From the NCBI RefSeq assembly GCF_029688865.1, contig NZ_JARUKV010000032.1, positions 1 to 49,403 of the forward strand: DNA of 49,403 nt. The letters run 5' to 3'. Shown here one piece after another: positions 43,847-49,403 of the stretch. Both the position numbers and the translations under genes were made by a program. Each line of letters starts with the position of its first letter. Position 1 is the stretch's first letter. The notes below the pieces were generated by a model. That model ran no database searches and had not been told where the DNA came from. It saw only the letters and a list, made by a program, of their open reading frames with translations. The stretch is from Natronococcus sp. A-GB7 (GTDB lineage: Archaea > Halobacteriota > Halobacteria > Halobacteriales > Natrialbaceae).

Positions 43847-45266
43847 CGTCACCACCCCACAGCGTCGCGGGAAGCTCCTCGAGCAGCTCCGACGCCAGAT
43901 AGCCGTGTTCGTGGCGCTCGGCGAGGCGTTCGCCGGCGAGTCCGTTGACGTGGGCCCCCGCCGCGGCGGCGTCCATCGGCTCGGCGTGCTCGAGCAGCGC
44001 GGCGACGATCCCGGCGAGCGTGTCCCCGGTGCCCCCGACCTTCATGCCGACCGTCCCCGAGCGACTGATCCGCGTTCGCTCGCCGTCGGTGATCACGTCG
44101 TTTTCGCCCTTCGCGAGGACGAGGTGGCCCAGCTCCGCGGCGAAGGCCTCGATCTCGTCGGCGACCGCGGCCAGATCGTCGGTGTCGGGCCCGCCCATCC
44201 GCGCGAGTTCGCCACGGTTGGGCGTACAGACCAGCGTCGCGTCGGTCTCGATCTCGGGAACGACCTCGAGGGCGTCGGCGTCGACGACCGCCTGACCCGA
44301 GTACGACGAGAGGAACTCTCGTGTGGCCTCGAGGGTCTCGTCGTCGGTGCCGAGCCCGGGACCGATGACGACGACGTTGTCGTACTCCGCTGCGGTCTCG
44401 AGCAGGTCCTCGGCTACGTCGGGCGTGAGGATCTCGTTCTCGTAGGGCTGGACGATGAGGTCCTCGGCGTATCCCTGGATCTCGCCGGCGACGGCGTCGG
44501 GCGCGGCGACGAAGGAGAGTTCGGCGCCCGCCCGCAGCGCGGCCTGGGCGGCGAGCGCCGGCGCGCCGGTGTAGGGACCGCCGCCGATGACGTAGGGTCG
44601 CCCCTCGCGGCCGTCGGGTCGGGCCAGCGAGATATCGCCAGGGCCGGCGTCCCGCTCTGCCGCCGCGGGGATGCCGATGTCGGCGACCGTGACCTCGGCC
44701 TCGAGCTCGGCGAGGCCGGGTTTCGTGTCGTGGAAGGTGACGACGCGATCCGCCTCAACGGCGTTGTCGGCGACCTCGCCGGCGTCGGCGTCGAACCCGG
44801 AGGGGACGTCGACGGCCACGACGGTCGCGTCCGCCGCGTTGATCGCCTCGGCCGCGGTCGCGGCGGGCTCGCGGAGGTCGCCGCTGATCCCCGTCCCGAG
44901 CATCGCGTCGACGACGACGTCGCAGTCGGGGAGGTCGAATCCGCTGGAGTCCGCGATCTCCTGCGTGTCGTAGCCCGCGTGCTGCAGGGCCTCCCAGTTC
45001 TCGCGAGCGATTTCGGTGCCGATACGTTCGGCCGGTCCGAGCAGGAGCGTGGTGACGTCGTAATTCTCGAGAAAGCGAGCCGCGACGAACGCGTCCCCGC
45101 CGTTGTTCCCGCGTCCGGCGGCGACGACGACGCTCGAGCCCGGCTCCGCGACCTCGCGGACCGCTCGCGCGACCGCGTTCCCGCTCGACTCCATCAACTG
45201 TTTCTGCGAGACGCCGAGCGCCGCGGCGTTCTCGTCGACTGCGGCCATCCGTTCGCCCGTGATCAT
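43839..45266 (-). CDS. nnr: Bifunctional NAD(P)H-hydrate epimerase / ADP-dependent dehydratase
   Basis: 475 residues from the ATG at 45266 (MITGERMAAVDENAAALGVS). The N-terminal half is the YjeF_N epimerase (VVVAAGRGNNGGDAFVAARF). The C-terminal half is the YjeF_C kinase-like dehydratase (VVVIGPGLGTDDET, CTPNRGELARMGG, GTVGMKVGGTGDTLAGIVAA). It repairs damaged NAD(P)H hydrates. An upstream ATG at 45317 is in frame but adds non-family residues. Co-transcribed with moaC. Confidence 0.93.
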   Translation of the reverse strand: MITGERMAAVDENAAALGVSQKQLMESSGNAVARAVREVAEPGSSVVVAAGRGNNGGDAFVAARFLENYDVTTLLLGPAERIGTEIARENWEALQHAGYDTQEIADSSGFDLPDCDVVVDAMLGTGISGDLREPAATAAEAINAADATVVAVDVPSGFDADAGEVADNAVEADRVVTFHDTKPGLAELEAEVTVADIGIPAAAERDAGPGDISLARPDGREGRPYVIGGGPYTGAPALAAQAALRAGAELSFVAAPDAVAGEIQGYAEDLIVQPYENEILTPDVAEDLLETAAEYDNVVVIGPGLGTDDETLEATREFLSSYSGQAVVDADALEVVPEIETDATLVCTPNRGELARMGGPDTDDLAAVADEIEAFAAELGHLVLAKGENDVITDGERTRISRSGTVGMKVGGTGDTLAGIVAALLEHAEPMDAAAAGAHVNGLAGERLAERHEHGYLASELLEELPATLWGGDDE

Positions 45267-45341
45267 GGTTCTGGGTTCGAGAGGGGCGCCGTTGAAGATT
45301 GCGGACGAAACGCTCAATCAGGTCGCGTCCTAACCCCGGCC

Positions 45342-45863
45342 GTGAACGTCTTCTGGCTCGACGAGGACCCCCGGCTCGCGGCCCGGTACCACTGCGACGA
45401 GCACGTCAACAAGCTACTGCTCGAGGCCGCGCAGGTGCTGTGTACCGCGGCCCGCGAGAACGGCCGGGACGACGAGTTTCTGTACGCGGCGACCCACACC
45501 GGCCACCCGGTCACCGAGTGGGCGACGGAGTCGCGGGCGAACTGGCTTCGCCTGCGCGAACACGCCGAGGCGCTCAACGCGGAGTTCGTCGAGCGCTACG
45601 AGAAGGACGGCGACCACGCCAGCTGGGAGGTGATCGAGCAAATCGATCCCGACGAAATCGAGTTTCCCACCGAGGAGCCGACGCCGCGCCCGCAGGCGAT
45701 GCCCGACGAGTACAAACGGGCCGACGACCCCGTCGGTGCCTACCGGGCGTACTACGCGGGCGAGAAGGCCGAGTGGGCCACCTGGGCACACACCGACGAG
45801 CCGCCGTGGCTCGCCGAACACCTCGACGAACTCGGCGTGCGGCTCGAGGGAGAGACTCAGTAG
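45342..45863 (+). CDS. Conserved protein of unknown function
   Basis: 173 residues starting with a GTG at 45342 (MNVFWLDEDPRLAARYHCDE). The DP...HCDEHVNKLLLEAAQ motif with a histidine-cysteine core is familiar from uncharacterised phage and bacterial proteins, but I cannot name a function. The later segment has WEVIEQIDPDEIEFPTEE and WATWAHTDEPPW. Soluble. It overlaps the convergent acylphosphatase gene by 7 nt and is divergent from the hydrate-repair gene. Confidence 0.7.
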   Translation: MNVFWLDEDPRLAARYHCDEHVNKLLLEAAQVLCTAARENGRDDEFLYAATHTGHPVTEWATESRANWLRLREHAEALNAEFVERYEKDGDHASWEVIEQIDPDEIEFPTEEPTPRPQAMPDEYKRADDPVGAYRAYYAGEKAEWATWAHTDEPPWLAEHLDELGVRLEGETQ

Positions 45864-46135
45864 CGGATCTCGAACCCGTCCTCACCCTGGGGGTCCTCGT
45901 ACTCGACTTCGACGTCGTCGACATCGGCCGCGGGGCTGCCCTCGTGACAGAACTCGAGCATCGACTCGACCGCGCTCTCGGGGCCCTCGAACGCCGCTTC
46001 GACGCGGCCGTCCTCGAGGTTCTTGACCCAGCCGTCGACGCCCTCCTCGCGGGCCGTGTCGCGAGTCGTCGCGCGGTAGTAGACGCCCTGTACGTTTCCG
46101 GAGACGAAAACGTGTGCCCGGGTCCGGTCCGTCAT
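45857..46135 (-). CDS. acyP: Acylphosphatase
   Basis: 92 residues from the ATG at 46135. The acylphosphatase loop is VSGNVQGVYYRATTRDTARE, where Arg binds phosphate, followed by GVDGWVKNLEDGRVEAAFEG with the catalytic Asn. It hydrolyses acyl phosphates to carboxylate and phosphate. An ATG at 46237 is in frame but the residues before 46135 are not family-like. Confidence 0.93.
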   Translation of the reverse strand: MTDRTRAHVFVSGNVQGVYYRATTRDTAREEGVDGWVKNLEDGRVEAAFEGPESAVESMLEFCHEGSPAADVDDVEVEYEDPQGEDGFEIRY

Positions 46136-46237
46136 GTGCGTGGCGTCGTCGGCGACCGGGAAAATCCAGCCGTCCGACCCGCGGCTCGTCACCTCGAACC
46201 GATACCGAAAGAACCCTCGAGGGGCAACGAACCGCAA

Positions 46238-46486
46238 ATGGGCCCGATCGAACGCTTCGAGGAGGAGTATCTCGACGTCTCAAGTAGCCGCGCGACGGTC
46301 CGGGAGCTGCTCGAGCTGTTCGTCGGTGCCGTGCTGTTCGTCCTCGCCGCTGGCGCGCTGACGTGGTACCTGCTGGGTGCGACGATCGCGCTGTACGTCG
46401 CCGCGGGACTCGCGATCGTGTTCGCGATCACGATCGTTTCACAGACGTACTGGGCGATTACCGGACGAAACGATTACGACGAGTGA
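46238..46486 (+). CDS. Small two-helix membrane protein
   Basis: 82 residues from the ATG at 46238. Cytoplasmic amphipathic start MGPIERFEEEYLDVSSSRAT, then two hydrophobic segments (about 28-45 and 50-72) and a short charged end. No family recognised. It lies between acylphosphatase on the other strand and the glycosylase gene, whose stop is 2 nt away. Confidence 0.55.
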   Translation: MGPIERFEEEYLDVSSSRATVRELLELFVGAVLFVLAAGALTWYLLGATIALYVAAGLAIVFAITIVSQTYWAITGRNDYDE

Positions 46487-46488
46487 CA

Positions 46489-47370
46489 CTATTCCCGAGT
46501 TCGCAGGTGGTGAAAGACGTACGTCTGCGTATAGCCGGCGTACTCGCCGCCGAACCGGTCGCGAAGCGCCCGTGAGGTCTCGTCGTAGGAGCCCCGGTCG
46601 CAGTCGGGGTAGTACTCCTCGATCGCGGTCCGAAGCCAGGTGTCGAGCGGAACCGCCTGGTCGAAGTCCAGCGAAAAGAGGAGAACGCAGTCGGCGACCT
46701 TGTCGCCGACGCCGACGAACCGTTTCAGCGACTCGCGGGCGGCCTCGTAGGAGCGGTCGCGGGCCTCCTCGGGGTGGGCCTCGCCGTCGGCGACCATCTC
46801 CGCAGTGCGGACGACGTAGGGCGCACGGTACCCCAGCCCCAGCTCGCGTAACTCGTCCTCGGTCGCCGTCGCGAGCCGGTCCGGGGTCGGAAAAGCGTGA
46901 TAGCTCTCGCCTTCGAACGTGATCGACTCACCGTACTCCCGGGCCAGCGTCGACACCATTCCGTGGATACGGCTCACCCGCATCTGGGCCGAACAGATAA
47001 ACGAGATCAGGGTGCCAAACGAGGGGTCGTCGACGAGCCGGAGCCCCCGGTGGGCCTCGTAGGCCTCGTCTAACAGCGGGTCGTCGGGCGCGGCCGCGAC
47101 GATCGCCTCGAGGTCGTCCTCGAGGCGAAGCAGCCGCCGGACGAGCGGGTCGGCGTCGATCGACGACTCCCACTCGAGGACGCCGTCCCGGCTACGAACG
47201 CGGACGACGGCGCCGTCGACGACGGTGTAGTACCACTCGTCGGGCGCCGGCTCGCCGCCGTACATCTCGCCGTCGGTCCGCCGCCAGAGGTAGGTCTGAC
47301 CGCTCTCGAGCGTGCGGTACAGATCGAGTCCGCCGGATAGCTCCTCGAGTTCGATTTCGCCGGTCTCCAT
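46489..47370 (-). CDS. ogg: 8-oxoguanine DNA glycosylase/AP lyase, OGG type
   Basis: 293 residues. The HhH-GPD core carries LKRFVGVGDKVADCVLLFSL with the nucleophilic K224 and the AVPLDTWL Asp (D243), and GLGYRAPYV is the OGG1-type recognition segment. An N-terminal beta domain (LWRRTDGEMYGG, WYYTVVDGAVVRVR) precedes it. It removes 8-oxoG from DNA and nicks the backbone, which is useful under high light and oxidation. AlkA is the related alternative, but K224 favours a bifunctional OGG. Confidence 0.87.
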   Translation of the reverse strand: METGEIELEELSGGLDLYRTLESGQTYLWRRTDGEMYGGEPAPDEWYYTVVDGAVVRVRSRDGVLEWESSIDADPLVRRLLRLEDDLEAIVAAAPDDPLLDEAYEAHRGLRLVDDPSFGTLISFICSAQMRVSRIHGMVSTLAREYGESITFEGESYHAFPTPDRLATATEDELRELGLGYRAPYVVRTAEMVADGEAHPEEARDRSYEAARESLKRFVGVGDKVADCVLLFSLDFDQAVPLDTWLRTAIEEYYPDCDRGSYDETSRALRDRFGGEYAGYTQTYVFHHLRTRE

Positions 47371-47495
47371 CCGTCGGACTCTTCGGGAGCGAGGGCTTGG
47401 GCCTTTCGGACCGAAACCGTTCTCGAGACGAGACCTGCACGGCGAATCGGCGGCCGGGGCGAACCTTGATACTGTAGGCGACAGTACGTTTTCGT

Positions 47496-47981
47496 ATGCA
47501 CTGCAGGGTTGTCGTCGAGGCTGCCGTTCCGGTGTTCGACGTCGAGACGGAAGACGAGGCGATCCGCATCGCCATCTCGAAGACCGGCGAGATGTTGAAC
47601 CCTGACCTGAACTACGTGGAGATCAACATGGGCGAGCGAACCTCGCCAGAGGGAGAGGAGCTGCCACCGGCGTTTATCGCAGCCGACGAGGCGCTGGTCG
47701 CACTCGAACTCGAGATGACCGTGTTCAACGTCGAGCGCGAGGAACACGCCTCCCGGATCGCTCGCAAGGAGATCGGCCAGCGCCTCGAGAACATCCCGCT
47801 CGAGGTACTCGAGGTCGAGACGATCGAGGACGATGACGACGATGCCGACGACGAGGAGGAGTCGGAAGCGGAGTCGACGGACTCGAGCGAGGAGACGAAC
47901 GAGAGCGACGGCGACGCCGACGAGGAAACGGACGAGGACGACGAGGAGATCCTGCCGGAGTTCGAGGACCTCGTCGAGTAA
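47496..47981 (+). CDS. UPF0212 / DUF555 family protein with acidic tail
   Basis: 161 residues. N-terminal 110 residues MHCRVVVEAAVPVFDVETED, TGEMLNPDLNYVEINMGER and ARKEIGQRLENIPLEVLEVE match archaeal UPF0212. The last 50 residues are almost all Asp, Glu and Ser, an unusually long acidic tail. The family is uncharacterised. The gene stands alone. Confidence 0.85.
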   Translation: MHCRVVVEAAVPVFDVETEDEAIRIAISKTGEMLNPDLNYVEINMGERTSPEGEELPPAFIAADEALVALELEMTVFNVEREEHASRIARKEIGQRLENIPLEVLEVETIEDDDDDADDEEESEAESTDSSEETNESDGDADEETDEDDEEILPEFEDLVE

Positions 47982-48088
47982 GTCGGGTTTCGATCAGTTC
48001 AGTTCGATTCAGGAGCTCGAACGGAAACGAAACGATGGGAAACGGTCTCGCCAGTAGCCAGTAACAATCGAAAGAGGCGACGTGACAA

Positions 48089-48325
48089 CTAGTCTGCAGT
48101 AGCGGCGACGGCTTCCTGCTCGTCCTCGCGCATGTTCGTGGTGATTCCGCCCGCAAGCGCAAATACAGCGGCCTTGTGGTCCGTTTTCGATTTGTGGATC
48201 GATGTCGGTCGAATACCGCGCGACTCGTACTCCTCGAGGTCGATCTGACAGTTGTCCCACTCCGCACACTGGTTCGATACCTCCGCAAGAAGTCCGTGAA
48301 GGTGAATGAGCTCCTGTTTCTTCAT
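48089..48325 (-). CDS. UPF0058 family protein
   Basis: 78 residues from the ATG at 48325 (MKKQELIHLHGLLAEVSNQC); an ATG at 48331 is 6 nt upstream. Conserved His and Cys residues (LHG, SNQCAEW, DNCQIDLEEY) are typical of UPF0058. The TTATATTA box at 48353-48360 fits a leaderless start at either ATG. Function unknown. The 280-bp stretch after it to the next gene (48326-48606) contains no gene and is AT-rich. Confidence 0.82.
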   Translation of the reverse strand: MKKQELIHLHGLLAEVSNQCAEWDNCQIDLEEYESRGIRPTSIHKSKTDHKAAVFALAGGITTNMREDEQEAVAATAD

Positions 48326-48606
48326 AACCATGCATTCCTATCCGCTGCAGGGTTATATTATTATCTTGAGTCTCGTTAGCACGACCCTGGAGCCGGATTC
48401 GGCGCGTATCACGTTCGAGAACGGACTCGAGCACCACAGTACCGGCGGGAAACTCCCGGAAGGGAACGACTACAACGACTCGGTTCGCTCCGTAACCGAA
48501 TATTTCTGTTCACTCTCGTAGGAGTATTTTGCTGATTATTAAACTTTCACCTATCCGTGAACGTTCTGACGAGAACGGACGAGAGGATCGAACCGATCGG
48601 CGCCGG

Positions 48607-48786
48607 TTACCCGAGCTGTTTCAACGTCTGCAGGTCACGGTCGGTCCGGGTGAACTCCGAGGTCCGACGGGACGCGTGACAGTTCGGACAGTGAAACATC
48701 TCCGCAGGAGCCGGAAGCTCGCCGGGAGATACCTGCCAGTCTTTGGTACACTCGGGACACAACAACTGAACGGTCGTTTCGTCCAT
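48607..48786 (-). CDS. Small zinc-ribbon protein (DUF7836-like)
   Basis: 59 residues. Two knuckles, LCPEC and HCPNCHASRR, bracket WQVSPGELPAPAEM and fit a zinc ribbon. The C-terminal TRTDRDLQTLKQLG is a signature I associate with haloarchaeal DUF7836. No function known. Upstream is the TFB gene on the same strand, 98 bp away. Confidence 0.75.
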   Translation of the reverse strand: MDETTVQLLCPECTKDWQVSPGELPAPAEMFHCPNCHASRRTSEFTRTDRDLQTLKQLG

Positions 48787-48883
48787 GACACACCGTTTCA
48801 CACCGGAGATGAAAAGCTTTGTCGCAGTCGCACTCCGGGTGCGAAATCCGCAGCCGAGAACCCGCTCCCAACGACGACGTCCG

Positions 48884-49403
48884 TTAGGCCGGGGCCGCCG
48901 AGTCGGAGGCCTCGAGCAGTTCCTTGTACCGGTTGCGGATGGTGACCTCGGAGATGCTGGCGACCTCGCTGACGTCGTTCTGGGTGACCTTCTCGTTGGT
49001 GAGCAGGGCGGCGGCGTAGACGGCGGCGGCCGCGAGCCCGACCGGCGACTTGCCGCTGTGGACGCCCTCCTGTCGGGCCGAGTCGAGCAGATCACGGGCC
49101 ATACGCTCGGTCTCGTCGGAGAGGTCGAGGTCGCTGACGAACCGCGGTACGTAGTGTTCGGGGTCGGCAGGCTGAACCTCGAGGCCGAGCTCCCGGATCA
49201 CGTAGCGGTACGTGCGGGTCAGCTCCATCTTGTCGACGCGCGATACCGCCGAGATCTCGTCGAGGCTACGGGGGGTGCCGGCCTGACGAGCCGCGGCGTA
49301 CAGCGCCGAGGTCGCGACGCCCTCGATCGAGCGCCCCGGCAGGAGATCCTCCTCGAGCGCACGGCGGTAGATGACGCTTGCAGTCTCGCGGACGTTCTCG
49401 GGA
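48884..49403 (-). CDS. tfb: Transcription initiation factor IIB (TFB), C-terminal part
   Basis: The gene continues beyond the window, so the zinc ribbon and B-finger are not seen. The visible 173 residues cover the first cyclin box from ENVRETASVIYRRALEEDLL (GRSIEGVATSALYAAARQAG, PRSLDEISAVSRVDKMELT) and the second (GKSPVGLAAAAVYAAALLTN, TQNDVSEVASISEVTIRNRY KELLE). Haloarchaea carry several TFB paralogs; which this is cannot be told. Its second repeat is the closest local relative of the single-box protein at 25161. Confidence 0.93.
   Translation of the reverse strand, partial: PENVRETASVIYRRALEEDLLPGRSIEGVATSALYAAARQAGTPRSLDEISAVSRVDKMELTRTYRYVIRELGLEVQPADPEHYVPRFVSDLDLSDETERMARDLLDSARQEGVHSGKSPVGLAAAAVYAAALLTNEKVTQNDVSEVASISEVTIRNRYKELLEASDSAAPA

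Noticed and set aside
1..49403. CRISPR array, toxin-antitoxin or prophage module
   Set aside because: No regular spaced repeats, and no toxin, integrase or phage structural genes were recognised in the window.

Overview
The window reads as chromosomal DNA of a haloarchaeon, probably of the Natrialbaceae type. The proteins are very rich in Asp and Glu, and GC is high. Many genes look leaderless, with a TATA box about 28 nt before the start codon. Lipoproteins carry twin-arginine signals. The core genes are archaeal (TFB, S8e, DacZ, archaeal CoaD, UPF0058, UPF0212). The family-level assignment is inference; the archaeal and halophilic assignment is firm.

Layout. 1-1.7 kb: an AT-richer stretch with a partial CPBP protease and a frameshifted metalloprotease remnant. 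1.7-8.1 kb: an orphan polyferredoxin, an isopropylmalate/citramalate synthase, a phosphoribosyltransferase, small conserved haloarchaeal proteins and a bactofilin-like protein. 8.4-13.0 kb: a Fix/ETF electron-transfer operon (etfB, etfA, fixC-type dehydrogenase with C-terminal ferredoxin domain, one unknown gene). 13.6-19.6 kb: a phosphate regulon (pstS-pstC-pstA, pstB, phoU, and a divergent AbrB-PhoU regulator). pstS and pstB share an identically placed promoter element. 19.9-25.5 kb: DUF7511, S8e, a PQQ-repeat lipoprotein, malic enzyme fused to a phosphotransacetylase domain, CoaD and a single-cyclin-box TFB relative. 25.7-28.0 kb: a small zinc protein, tRNA-Leu(UAG) followed by tandem copies of its own 3' end, and the c-di-AMP synthase dacZ with a MscS channel. 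28.2-38.4 kb: an APC permease and a nucleoside uptake and salvage region (BMP lipoprotein, ATPase, two permeases, cytidine deaminase, nucleoside phosphorylase, phosphohexomutase). 38.6-43.1 kb: a complete polyhydroxyalkanoate locus (phaJ, phaR, phaP, phaE, phaC, phaB). 43.3-49.4 kb: moaC, the NAD(P)H-hydrate repair enzyme, acylphosphatase, an OGG-type glycosylase, small conserved proteins and the C-terminal part of a TFB.

The most unusual non-coding signals are three. First, a palindromic element of about 80 bp occurs three times, each copy beginning at the TGA stop codon of the gene before it and lying in the same orientation relative to that gene. Second, tRNA-Leu is followed by two more copies of its 3' end at intervals of 112 and 120 bp; the first two copies are each followed at once by a different but perfect hairpin. 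Third, a triplet of phased ATAG sites sits at exactly the same offsets before pstS and pstB. A 23-bp near-palindrome before the PHA regulator gene is a good operator candidate. No CRISPR array, prophage or complete insertion sequence was seen.
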